Assembly: GCA_024400415.1 (NCBI GenBank)
Contig: JAKSMS010000021.1
Span: 1-34,057 of the forward strand
Direction of reading: 5' to 3'
Origin: Bacteroidales bacterium
GTDB taxonomy: Bacteria; Bacteroidota; Bacteroidia; Bacteroidales; P3
Length of the DNA: 34,057 bases
Shown: positions 27,401 to 34,057 of the stretch, in pieces
Position numbering within the stretch: position 1 is the stretch's first letter
How the letters are laid out: every line of letters begins with the position of its first letter
Program-made: the position numbers and the translations under genes
Notes under the pieces: generated by a model
Database searches by the model: none
What the model was told of the DNA's origin: nothing
What the model saw: only the letters and a program-made list of their open reading frames with translations

Positions 27401-28257
27401 GCGGTGTAGGCGTTCTTGTAGCTGTCGTAGGCGGCCGTCGTGCCCCAGTTGTCGGCGCTGGAGCCGGTATAGGTGGAGAATCTCAGGTAGGGGTCGATCA
27501 CGAGGGGCAGCGTCGTGTCGTAGGGCGCCACATGGATGCGCACCACTGAGTCTTCTAGAACGAAATGCGAGGCCACCTCTACAATGCCCGTGTCGGTCTG
27601 CTGGTAGGAGTAGGGACGGTATTCTATCCAGTCGCCGGCAGCAGTGGAGGCTATGAGGTTGCCGTCCTGCAGCTTCATGGAGCGTACGCTGTCCAAGGCC
27701 ATGGCCACCAGGTCGGGGTTGGCGCCGGGCCGCACTTCGAATTCGTATTTCATCGCATGCTTGGCGCTATAGACGCGCATGTCTATGCCGGGATACAGGT
27801 CTGGGTAGAGCACCGTTCCGAAAAGCCGGCACCTCGAAGCCCAGCGCGAACGGTCTGAGCCTATGAAGTAGTTCTCATAGCTGGCTGCCGCTCCAAGGCC
27901 TTGCGCAGCAGTGCCCGATGCGCCCAAAAAGCGCAGCCGGCAGGCATGATAGCGCCTCTTGCCCATGTGGGAGGCTACGTGGGATGACACTGCCGAATCC
28001 ACCTCCGGAGGGGTCTGAAGCACCATGGTGAAGCAGTCGTTTTCTAGAAAAAGGGTCGCGTCGTCGAGGTTGGATCTGAAGAGCACCTGCGAGGGCCATT
28101 GCCCGAGGTTCTCCACAAAGTCAAGCCTCTGCCCTGAGAGCGACAACTCGGCATCGCGCTGTGCCAAAAGGGGATACGGACACATCGTCAGCAGGCAGCA
28201 CACTAGGCTTAGGAGGCTTCGTATTGTGGCAGATAATATATCATGTACGTGTGTCAT
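24487..28257 (-). CDS. Large secreted SBBP/PKD protein, T9SS type B signal
   Basis: A 1256-aa exported protein. A signal peptide covers residues 1-33 (Leu/Cys-rich core, ending PLLAQ). Next comes an N-terminal domain with ENLGQWPSQVLFRSNL (the DUF7948-like opening), then a long region of SBBP-type beta-propeller repeats (TYLGGNKAD, STFLGGSNNDG, TYYGGEGDDAIYS, TYFGSPAYD), a PKD domain with WDFGDGT from residue 816, cysteine-rich Ig-like repeats, and a C-terminal CHU_C / type B T9SS domain from about 1168 (PNAFSPNGDGINDQF, FTRWGEMVFE, GVYVYSC). Probably a surface or adhesin-like protein. A TTG at 28278 would add seven residues, but it lies inside the promoter's -7 box, so the ATG at 28257 is used. 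Confidence 0.9.
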   Translation of the reverse strand: MTHVHDILSATIRSLLSLVCCLLTMCPYPLLAQRDAELSLSGQRLDFVENLGQWPSQVLFRSNLDDATLFLENDCFTMVLQTPPEVDSAVSSHVASHMGKRRYHACRLRFLGASGTAAQGLGAAASYENYFIGSDRSRWASRCRLFGTVLYPDLYPGIDMRVYSAKHAMKYEFEVRPGANPDLVAMALDSVRSMKLQDGNLIASTAAGDWIEYRPYSYQQTDTGIVEVASHFVLEDSVVRIHVAPYDTTLPLVIDPYLRFSTYTGSSADNWGTTAAYDSYKNAYTAGLVFYIDYPTSLGCYDESFNGNTDVGIFKFDSTGAQRLYATYLGGNKADMPHSMYVNSLDELVILGTTGSANFPTTDDAYCRTFKGGPEIAYLNSYSIYYPSGSDLFVSRFSADGTQLPASTFLGGSNNDGLNYRHRYNRSMSMVMQGNDSLYYNYGDGARGEIITDNLNNVYIGSSTFSFDFFPFGMQGIQMLSHGLQEGVVVKLDHNLSHILWGTYYGGEGDDAIYSIDVDSEYNLLVCGGTNSLHVGTTISSYHPAAFGGSADAFVAKFSHDGSRLMAATYFGSPAYDQAYFVRCGRQDDVFLFGQTTASGSSLIYNAYYNVPNSGQFLARFSPDLSTLRWSTTFGTGSGRPNISPTAFGVDICNRVYAAGWGRDFVGYNGVNWNMAGTTHLEVTPDAYQATTDGQDFYFLSLTSDAGQLEYATFYGELHNSSSVGGTDHVDGGTSRFDRLGTLYQSVCASCSGASGFPTTPGAWSSTNQSSNCNNALFRFSINDDFAVAEFVQPEVGCAPYTANFHNTGRGASYLWDFGDGTTSTLENPTHQYDSAGHYKVKLTAYLPGGCTAIDSCQHDLIILGNNTRQTEPLVSCSGATQQIGLQPMAGCTYRWIQGVVSDSTVANPWVNSDGDYILQVTSDAGCSETDTFAVAFIDLIDTLIVVPASCPNSCDAQVIAITRTQQSVSSLLYDWDGMILPDSILADQCPTAAVGLLTVSDTRCQDTASYIITGPQAMTIRKEAVDIMCSDTCLGMIHLWTDQQVDTTIANLCPGTYTVILEDTLGCTYTDTTVIFVDHLLDSLAAWADDTTIFLTESTTLHSTPISGATYQWTPDNTLNHPRQPSTQATPIDTLTTYLVEVVDSLGCSAASEVTIHCTPVNCGEGNIFIPNAFSPNGDGINDQFCVTGENIVSYHLMIFTRWGEMVFETHSLDQCWDGRHRENWCQPGVYVYSCIIECEAGIEARFKGDITLIR

Positions 28258-28275
28258 GCGCGCGATATTTTTTTG

Positions 28276-28306
28276 CAAAAATACTTAATTTAATTGGAAT
28301 AGACAA
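28276..28306 (-). promoter_or_regulatory. Promoter of the secreted SBBP/PKD gene
   Basis: On the minus strand: TTG at 28306-28304, a 20-base spacer and TATTTTTG at 28283-28276, matching the Bacteroidota consensus. Transcription would start near 28269, giving a leader of only about 12 bases before the ATG at 28257. Confidence 0.6.
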
Positions 28307-28325
28307 TAATGTTGAAAAAAAAACG

Positions 28326-28333
28326 TAACTTTG
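28326..28333 (+). promoter_or_regulatory. Possible -7 box of the dnaG promoter
   Basis: TAACTTTG matches TAnnTTTG and lies 60 bases before the dnaG ATG in the divergent 136-base gap. No TTTG or TTG is present at the ideal distance upstream, so support is partial. Confidence 0.42.
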
Positions 28334-28348
28334 CAATAAAATTTATGG

Positions 28349-28365
28349 ACTGACGTTTTGTCAGT
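28349..28365. repeat. Inverted repeat in the dnaG leader
   Basis: Perfect 6-bp inverted repeat ACTGAC (28349-28354) / GTCAGT (28360-28365) with a GTTTT spacer. It lies 16 bases downstream of the dnaG -7 box, so it would be near the 5' end of the transcript. It could be an operator or a short leader hairpin; nothing distinguishes these. Confidence 0.4.
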
Positions 28366-28393
28366 ACCTTGACAATCATCACCAATCTGAGCA

Positions 28394-30409
28394 ATGATAG
28401 ACAGAGAAACAATAGAAAGAATCAAAGATGCTGCCAAAGTGGAAGAGGTGGTGGGCGACTTCGTGTCGCTCCATCGCAAGGGCGGCAACTATTGGGGATG
28501 CTGTCCTTTCCATAACGAGAAAACGCCATCCTTCTCCGTGTCTCCGGCCAAAGGCTTCTTCAAGTGCTTCGGCTGCGGCGAGTCTGGCAATGCGGTAGGA
28601 TTCTTGATGAAGCACGAGCACTACACCTATCCCGAGGCCCTCCAATGGCTCGCCAAGAAATACAACATTGAGATACAGGAACAAGAGCTCAGCGAGGAAC
28701 AGAAGCAGCGCAATTCCGAACGCGACGTCCTCTATCATGTGAGCGATTTCGCTCAGCAGTATTTCGTCAGCAACCTCTTCGACGACGAGATGGGCAGGGC
28801 CGTAGGCCTCAGCTACTTCCACAAGCGCGGCCTCAACGATGACGTCATCAAGGCCTTCGGTCTGGGATATTGCCTCGACGAATGGCGCGCCTTTACCGAC
28901 CATGCCCGCAAGAACGGCTATTCCGACACCGTCTTGGAAAAGACCGGCCTCACCATTTTCAAGGAAGACGGCAAATACTACGACCGCTTCCGCGGACGAG
29001 TCACCTTCCCCATCTTCAGCATCTCCGGACGCGTGCTAGGCTTCTCCTGCAGAATCCTCACCTCCGACAAGACGGCCGCCAAGTACGTCAACTCGCCCGA
29101 CTCCGACATCTACAACAAGGGCCACATCCTCTACGGCATCTATCAGGCCAAGGCCGAAATCATCCGCCAGGACAAATGCTACCTCGTTGAGGGCAACCTC
29201 GACGTGGTGTCGATGCACCAGTCGGGAGTGAAGAACACCGTGGCGTCTTGCGGCACGGCACTGACCACCGAGCAGATACGCCTCATCCGCCGCTTTACCA
29301 ACAACGTCACCATCCTCTACGACGGCGACGCCGCCGGCATCAAGGCCACCAAGCGTGCCGTGAACATGCTCTATTCCGAAGGCATGAAGGTCAGGATGGT
29401 GCTCTTCCCCGATGGCGAAGACCCCGACAGCTACGCCCAGAAGTACGGCAGCACCCAGCTCCAGGAATATCTGCGCCACAACGAGGAAAACTTCATCCTC
29501 TACAAACTCAGGGTTGCTTCCGACGATATCGCTCGCGACCCCATCCGCAAGGCCGAATTCCTCAAGGAACTGGTCGACACCATAGCCCTCGTGCCCGACC
29601 TGCTCGAGCGCAACGAGTACGTCTCCCAGTGCGCCTCACTCCTCGAAACCTCCGAACGCGCCCTCGCCAACCAGCTGGCCATGGCCATCGGCCGAAACCT
29701 CCAAAAGGACAGCAAGCCCGCCGCCGAACCCTCCACTGACGCCACTCTGCCGCCTCCTGCCGAGGCCGACGACTACCCCGGCCCGCTGCCCCTTCCTGAG
29801 GATATAGTGCCGCTTGAAGCAGCTGCAGATAAGGCATTCAACATCAACGAGGTGGGTGCTGCCGAACGCCATATCATCGAACTGCTGGTCAACTATGGCA
29901 ATAATGATATCTTGGTCGACGTCGAGAACGAGAACGGCGAGATCGAGCGCGTGTCGGCCACAGTGGCCCAAGTGGTGGTGGCCGATATGATGGCCGACGA
30001 CCTTGAGCCCCATCATCCCGTGTGCCAAAAGATCTACAGCATATACAGAGAGGCAGTCCTCCAAGACGCCCAGGTGCCTACCGCCGCCTACTTCTCCAAT
30101 CTCGACGACGACAAGGTGCTCCAAAGCCAGGCCATCGCCTTCATGACCGAGCCCCCAGAGCTCAGCCCCACCTGGCAGAAGAAAGGCATCTACGTAAAGA
30201 GCATTGCCGACAACATCAAGGAAGACGTGCGCCAGGCCATGCTCGACTACAAGCGCCTCGACGTCCAACGCCAGATCGGCGAAATAGCCCGCCAGCTGAA
30301 GACCGCCTCCCCAGATGATCAACTGATACTATTCGCAAAATGGAAAGCGTTGAAGGATAAGCATGTGGAGATATGCTCCAGCAGAAACCTTAGACGCATC
30401 ATCACTTAA
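28394..30409 (+). CDS. dnaG: DNA primase DnaG
   Basis: Synthesises RNA primers at the replication fork. The 671-aa protein has the CHC2 zinc finger (C37, H40, C58, C61 in CPFH and KCFGCG), then the catalytic core with the primase N-terminal segment (YFHKRGL, AFGLGYC) and a TOPRIM domain with E266 (LVEGNLDV) and D310/D312 (YDGDAAG). A Pro/Ala-rich linker at about 435-475 leads to a C-terminal helical region expected to contact DnaB. Length is usual for Bacteroidota. It is the first gene of a run continuing with a sigma-54 activator seven bases later. Confidence 0.96.
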   Translation: MIDRETIERIKDAAKVEEVVGDFVSLHRKGGNYWGCCPFHNEKTPSFSVSPAKGFFKCFGCGESGNAVGFLMKHEHYTYPEALQWLAKKYNIEIQEQELSEEQKQRNSERDVLYHVSDFAQQYFVSNLFDDEMGRAVGLSYFHKRGLNDDVIKAFGLGYCLDEWRAFTDHARKNGYSDTVLEKTGLTIFKEDGKYYDRFRGRVTFPIFSISGRVLGFSCRILTSDKTAAKYVNSPDSDIYNKGHILYGIYQAKAEIIRQDKCYLVEGNLDVVSMHQSGVKNTVASCGTALTTEQIRLIRRFTNNVTILYDGDAAGIKATKRAVNMLYSEGMKVRMVLFPDGEDPDSYAQKYGSTQLQEYLRHNEENFILYKLRVASDDIARDPIRKAEFLKELVDTIALVPDLLERNEYVSQCASLLETSERALANQLAMAIGRNLQKDSKPAAEPSTDATLPPPAEADDYPGPLPLPEDIVPLEAAADKAFNINEVGAAERHIIELLVNYGNNDILVDVENENGEIERVSATVAQVVVADMMADDLEPHHPVCQKIYSIYREAVLQDAQVPTAAYFSNLDDDKVLQSQAIAFMTEPPELSPTWQKKGIYVKSIADNIKEDVRQAMLDYKRLDVQRQIGEIARQLKTASPDDQLILFAKWKALKDKHVEICSSRNLRRIIT

Positions 30410-30416
30410 TCGAACT

Positions 30417-31655
30417 ATGGACCTACAGCAATTAAAACTACAATACGACATAGTGGGCAACGACCCCAAGCTGCTGATGGCGCTGAGCAAAGCCGCCCAG
30501 GTATCCGCCACCGACCTCTCCATCCTCATCACCGGCGAGAGCGGCGTGGGCAAAGACGTGTTCTCTAAGATCATCCACGACAATGGTCCCAGAAAGCACA
30601 AAAAGCTGGTCTCCGTCAACTGCGGAGCCATCCCCGAAGGCACCATCGAGAGCGAGCTGTTCGGCCATATCAAGGGCTCCTTCACCGGCGCCGACAAGAA
30701 CCGTAAAGGCTATTTCGAAGAGGCCGGCGGCGGCACCATATTCCTCGACGAGGTGGGCGAACTCCCCCTCTCCATGCAGGTCAAGCTGCTCAGAGTCCTG
30801 GAAAATGGCGAGATAACCCCCGTCGGCAGCAGCCAGCCCATCAAGGTGGACGTGAGGGTAGTGGCAGCCACCAATGTCAACCTCATACAGGCCATTCAGT
30901 CAGGAAGATTCCGCGAAGACCTATACTATAGGTTGAACCAGATCACCATCAATATCCCGCCACTCAGAGAGCGCGTCGACGACATCCCGCTGCTGTTCAA
31001 GAAGTTCGCCTCCGACTTCGCCGACCGCTACCACATGCCCCTCGTCACCCTCACCGACGAGGCCAAGGAATACCTCATGAAGTATCCCTGGAACGGCAAC
31101 ATCCGCGAACTGAAAAACATTACCGAGCAAGTGTCCGTGCTCGAGACCGAGCGCAAGATCTCCCGCGCCATCCTCCAGAACTACCTCAACTACGTGCCCG
31201 AAGAGAGGATGCCCGCCCTGGTAGAGGGCGGCCCCCAGGAGGCCAACACCATCACCGACCGCGAACTCCTCCTCAAGGCCTTGAATATGGGCCAGATGAT
31301 CAACGAGATGCGCAGCGAGATCAACAGCCTCCGCCAGGCCGTGACCCAGCTGGCTCAAGGCATCCCGCTCAGCCAGCCCATGCAGGAACCCGCAGTCCAT
31401 CAGCCCTTCAACGATATCACCCTCATCAACCATCCCGTCCAGGTGATCCCTCATCCCGCCGAACAGGAACCTCAGGAAGAAGAGTTCGCCGAACTGGAAA
31501 TCGTCGAAGACGATCCCCTAGGACTCGACGAGCGCGAGAAGAAGGCCATCATGACGGCACTCGAACGCCACAACGGCCAGCGCCGCAAGGCAGCCAAGGA
31601 ACTCCATATCTCCGAGCGCACCCTCTACCGCAAGATCAAGACCTACGGCCTGTGA
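30417..31655 (+). CDS. Sigma-54-dependent transcriptional activator, no receiver
   Basis: AAA+ enhancer-binding protein (412 aa) that remodels sigma-54 RNA polymerase. The AAA+ domain starts almost at the N-terminus: Walker A GESGVGKD at residues 40-47, the sigma-54 contact loop GSFTGA at 87-92 (canonical GAFTGA), Walker B GGTIFLDEVGEL, and the arginine-finger region FREDLYYRLN. After it come a coiled-coil segment, a Pro/Glu-rich linker and a Fis-type helix-turn-helix (AAKELHISERTLYRKIK). No receiver, GAF or PAS domain is present, so its signal input is unknown. The frame is open to 30363, but that part overlaps dnaG. The ATG at 30417 is used. Its stop overlaps the GTG start of aroA (GTGA). 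Confidence 0.9.
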   Translation: MDLQQLKLQYDIVGNDPKLLMALSKAAQVSATDLSILITGESGVGKDVFSKIIHDNGPRKHKKLVSVNCGAIPEGTIESELFGHIKGSFTGADKNRKGYFEEAGGGTIFLDEVGELPLSMQVKLLRVLENGEITPVGSSQPIKVDVRVVAATNVNLIQAIQSGRFREDLYYRLNQITINIPPLRERVDDIPLLFKKFASDFADRYHMPLVTLTDEAKEYLMKYPWNGNIRELKNITEQVSVLETERKISRAILQNYLNYVPEERMPALVEGGPQEANTITDRELLLKALNMGQMINEMRSEINSLRQAVTQLAQGIPLSQPMQEPAVHQPFNDITLINHPVQVIPHPAEQEPQEEEFAELEIVEDDPLGLDEREKKAIMTALERHNGQRRKAAKELHISERTLYRKIKTYGL

Positions 31656-32890
31656 GAACCAACGACATCCATATCGCCCTCCCAGCCTCTAAGAGCATCA
31701 GCAACCGCTGGCTGGTAGTCAACCATTTCGAGAATGGCGCCTTCCGCCTGTCGGGACTATCCACGGCCGACGATACCGTCCTTCTCCGCGGACTCCTCTC
31801 TCAAGTCGCCTCTCACAGCTCCTCCGTCTTCTACTGCCACAATGCCGGCACCGTGGCCCGCTTCATGGCAGCCGTCCTGGCCATCACCCCAGGCTACCAC
31901 TACCTCACCGGCGACGACCGCCTCAAGCAGCGCCCCATAGCCCCTTTGGTCGACGCCCTCAACTCCATGGGATTCAACGTCCGCTACGCCGACAAAGAAG
32001 GCTTCCTGCCCCTCAATATCCAGGGCTGCCAGCCCATCCGCAAGATGGTCTCCATCGATGCCTCCCAGAGCAGCCAGTTCGTCTCCGCACTCATGCTCCT
32101 GGGCATCGCCATGCCCGACGGAATCCGCATCATGCCCAAGTCCAAGGTCGCCTCGTCGTCCTATGTCGACATGACCCTCCAGGTGCTCAAAGAGGCCGGC
32201 TATCCCGTAGCACAGCACCCAACCTCGCGCGTCATCACCGTCGACCCAAAGCCCCAAAAAGATGCCGACGCACGCAGCATCATCAATATCGAGCCCGACT
32301 GGTCGTCGGCAGGATTCTTCTACGAGGCCGCCCTCATGTGCCCCCAGTCCCGCTTCCGGCTTACGGGACTCAGCCTCCGCTCCATCCAGGGCGACAGCGT
32401 GGCCAGCAGCTATTTCGCCAAGCTCGGCGTCTCCACCACCGAGGTGCGGTCGCCATTCCTCAAGACCTCCAATTCGCTCCTCATCCATGGCGGCGGCCCT
32501 TCCTCTCGAAGGGTCTATTTCTCCTTCCGCAAATGCCCCGACCTAGTGCCCGCCGTAGCCGTGGCCTGCGCCTATCTCGGCATAGGGGCCACCCTGGCCG
32601 GCATCTCCACCCTCAGGCTCAAAGAGTCCGACCGCGTCGAGGCCCTCCTCGCCGAACTGCGCTCCCTCGGCTCCCGCATCGAAGTCAACGCGTCGGGCGA
32701 CATCGTCCTCCACGCCTCCAAGAAAGGGCTCCATCCCACACGTGCCATCCATACCTACGCCGACCACCGCATCGCCATGGCCTTCGCGCCCCTCTCCCTC
32801 GTGATCCCCGACCTCGAATTCGACGACAAGTCCGCCGTCTCCAAGTCCTTCCCCGACTTCTGGAACCAGCTGTCGCTATGTAAACGCTAA
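31652..32890 (+). CDS. aroA: EPSP synthase (GTG start)
   Basis: 3-phosphoshikimate 1-carboxyvinyltransferase, sixth step of the shikimate pathway. The 412-aa protein shows the substrate-binding ALPASKSISNRW, NAGTVARFM, DDRLKQRPI, QSSQFVSALML, the catalytic Asp region EPDWSSAGFFYEAA, RLKESDRVEAL and YADHRIAMAFAPL. Slightly shorter than E. coli AroA (427 aa), which is normal for Bacteroidota. It starts at GTG overlapping the regulator's TGA, so translation is coupled. The NAGTVARFM motif lacks the usual second Gly-Thr arrangement of NAGTAMR, a common variant in this group. Confidence 0.94.
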   Translation: MRTNDIHIALPASKSISNRWLVVNHFENGAFRLSGLSTADDTVLLRGLLSQVASHSSSVFYCHNAGTVARFMAAVLAITPGYHYLTGDDRLKQRPIAPLVDALNSMGFNVRYADKEGFLPLNIQGCQPIRKMVSIDASQSSQFVSALMLLGIAMPDGIRIMPKSKVASSSYVDMTLQVLKEAGYPVAQHPTSRVITVDPKPQKDADARSIINIEPDWSSAGFFYEAALMCPQSRFRLTGLSLRSIQGDSVASSYFAKLGVSTTEVRSPFLKTSNSLLIHGGGPSSRRVYFSFRKCPDLVPAVAVACAYLGIGATLAGISTLRLKESDRVEALLAELRSLGSRIEVNASGDIVLHASKKGLHPTRAIHTYADHRIAMAFAPLSLVIPDLEFDDKSAVSKSFPDFWNQLSLCKR

Positions 32891-32922
32891 TCCCACCCAC
32901 CAACACATACCCCCGCAAAAAG

Positions 32923-33762
32923 ATGAAGCTGATCGTAGTCATGGGCCCAACCGCCGTAGGCAAGACCAAAGAAGCCATACGCCTGGCCAATAGCCTGTCC
33001 ACCGAAATACTGTCATTCGACTCGCGCCAGTTCTATCAAGAGCTGAATATCGGCGTGGCACGCCCCAGCCCCGAAGAGCTCAGCGCCGCACCCCATCATT
33101 TCATAGCGTGCCGCTCAGTCGCCAACCCCTACAATATCTTCCAGTACGAGCAAGACGCCCTCAAGGCCATCCAAGCACTCTCCGCCAGCCACGATGCCGT
33201 AGTGGCAGTCGGCGGCTCCGGACTCTATGCCGAAGCCCTCTGCAACGGAGTCGCCGTCATGCCCGATCCGCCCAAAGAGCTGCGCGAGCGGCTCTCCCAG
33301 CAGCTCAGAGACGAAGGCGTGGCTCCCCTCCAGAGGCAGCTCCAGGCCCTCGACCCAGAATACTACGCCAAGGTCGATATCAAGAACGGCATACGCCTCC
33401 AGCGCGCCATAGAGGTATGCCTCACCACCGGCAAGACCTACACCGAAGTCATCAAGGACAGCCGCAAGCCCAGACCCTTCGAGATCGAATATCGAGTAGT
33501 GCAGGCCGCCCCAGAGGTGCTGCGAGAGCGCATCGATAGCAGGGTAGACCTCATGATGCAGCAAGGACTCCTCGAAGAGGCAGCCTCCCTCACGCCGTTC
33601 CGCCACCTCAACACCCTCAACACCGTCGGCTACAAAGAGCTCTTCCAGTATCTCGACGGCCACCTTACCCTCGACCAAGCCGTGCAGCAGATCAAGTGGC
33701 ACACCTGGCAGTACGCCAAGAAGCAGCTCACCTGGCTCAAGTCCAGAATCAGCCAACAATAA
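32923..33762 (+). CDS. miaA: tRNA dimethylallyltransferase
   Basis: Transfers a dimethylallyl group to A37 of tRNAs reading UNN codons, using the DMAPP made by the MEP pathway (ispH lies in the same window). The 279-aa protein has the P-loop GPTAVGKT at residues 8-15, the catalytic-Asp motif SFDSRQFYQ, GGSGLY, the tRNA-binding KNGIRLQRAIEV, NTVGYKEL, and the C-terminal QYAKKQLTWLK. A little short of the usual 300 or so but with all motifs. It follows aroA after 32 bases. Confidence 0.94.
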   Translation: MKLIVVMGPTAVGKTKEAIRLANSLSTEILSFDSRQFYQELNIGVARPSPEELSAAPHHFIACRSVANPYNIFQYEQDALKAIQALSASHDAVVAVGGSGLYAEALCNGVAVMPDPPKELRERLSQQLRDEGVAPLQRQLQALDPEYYAKVDIKNGIRLQRAIEVCLTTGKTYTEVIKDSRKPRPFEIEYRVVQAAPEVLRERIDSRVDLMMQQGLLEEAASLTPFRHLNTLNTVGYKELFQYLDGHLTLDQAVQQIKWHTWQYAKKQLTWLKSRISQQ

Positions 33763-34057
33763 GGCCGTCATTGCCCCAATATTATTTGACCGACAACTTC
33801 AATCATCCGAATAAAACAATCATTGCATTTAACCAAGATTTATTTTGATTTTCAAACTAATACAAAGAATGAGCGTTGTGGATGATGAAAAAATGATGAT
33901 GACGTATACGAACACAGAGACAAATCCGTTATAGAAGAAGAAAACGCACTAAATAATGGAAAAGATCAATACGGAAGAAAAGCACCACAAGAGGCAAGAA
34001 CCGCAGAAAAGCTGTTGTAACGTGTATTATTCTCTTAGACTTTTCGATTTTTCTTTT
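33763..34057. other. A-rich region at the right edge, no confirmed gene
   Basis: After miaA the sequence becomes A-rich and purine-rich. On the plus strand a 21-codon frame (33869-33934) is followed by another stop and then by an ATG at 33956 whose frame is open to the window edge. On the minus strand a frame enters from the edge and stops at 33929-33931 after about 42 hydrophobic and basic residues. Neither is convincing. No hairpin terminator for miaA, tRNA or promoter match of full quality was seen. Confidence 0.5.
33956..34057 (+). CDS. Possible partial gene running off the window
   Basis: An ATG at 33956 opens a 34-codon frame (MEKINTEEKHHKRQEPQKSC and onward) that reaches the window end without a stop. 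The preceding bases are AT-rich, as is usual before Bacteroidota starts. No family is recognisable, and the opposite strand is also open here, so it may not be real. Confidence 0.2.
   Translation, partial: MEKINTEEKHHKRQEPQKSCCNVYYSLRLFDFSF

Noticed and set aside
28258-28278. TTG start of the secreted SBBP/PKD gene at 28278
   Set aside because: This codon is part of the -7 box of its promoter. The ATG at 28257 lies downstream of the expected transcription start.

Overview
The window reads as a chromosomal segment of an uncultured or less-studied member of the Bacteroidota, most likely order Bacteroidales. Three things point there: promoters of the Bacteroidota type (TTTG or TTG, 19-21 bases, TAnnTTTG) instead of -35/-10 boxes; cargo proteins with C-terminal type IX secretion (T9SS) signals of both type A and type B; and Bacteroidota-style versions of ParC, PdxA, DUF721/DciA and a receiver-less sigma-54 activator. 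No rRNA, tRNA, CRISPR array, insertion sequence or phage gene was seen. Apart from two minus-strand genes at 23.6-28.3 kb, everything is on the plus strand.

Layout. 0.1-2.3 kb: crcB (fluoride channel), a 389-base gap holding a strong promoter, and lpdA followed by a hairpin terminator. 2.35-13.26 kb: a very compact run with tiny gaps or overlaps: an unrecognised 345-aa protein, a membrane-anchored M23 endopeptidase, ispH, recF, a DciA-like DUF721 protein, an ABC exporter that stops just after its H-loop, an M17 aminopeptidase, pdxA, and a DNA polymerase I whose 3'-5' exonuclease domain is largely gone. 13.3-20.4 kb: parC-type topoisomerase IV subunit A, a family-4 glycosyltransferase, hflX and uvrC. 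20.5-21.3 kb: a small pair made of a zinc-ribbon/CD225 membrane protein and a DUF2752 membrane protein. 21.4-28.3 kb: a secreted subtilase with a type A T9SS signal, converging on a minus-strand pair made of a 1256-aa secreted SBBP/PKD protein with a type B T9SS signal and a tandem universal stress protein. 28.4-33.8 kb: dnaG, a sigma-54 activator, aroA and miaA. The last 295 bases hold no gene I can confirm.

Most genes are housekeeping functions in replication and repair (recF, DUF721, polA, parC, uvrC, dnaG), cofactor and isoprenoid synthesis (ispH, pdxA, aroA), tRNA modification (miaA) and the cell envelope. The least ordinary features are the shortened Pol I, the exporter that ends at the H-loop, the CD225-DUF2752 pair, the unknown protein coupled to the M23 peptidase, and a change in coding-strand base preference from G-rich to C-rich across about 12-16 kb. 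I did not find a clearly new multi-gene defence or metabolic system. The CD225-DUF2752 pair and the 345-aa/M23 pair are the best candidates for undescribed function.
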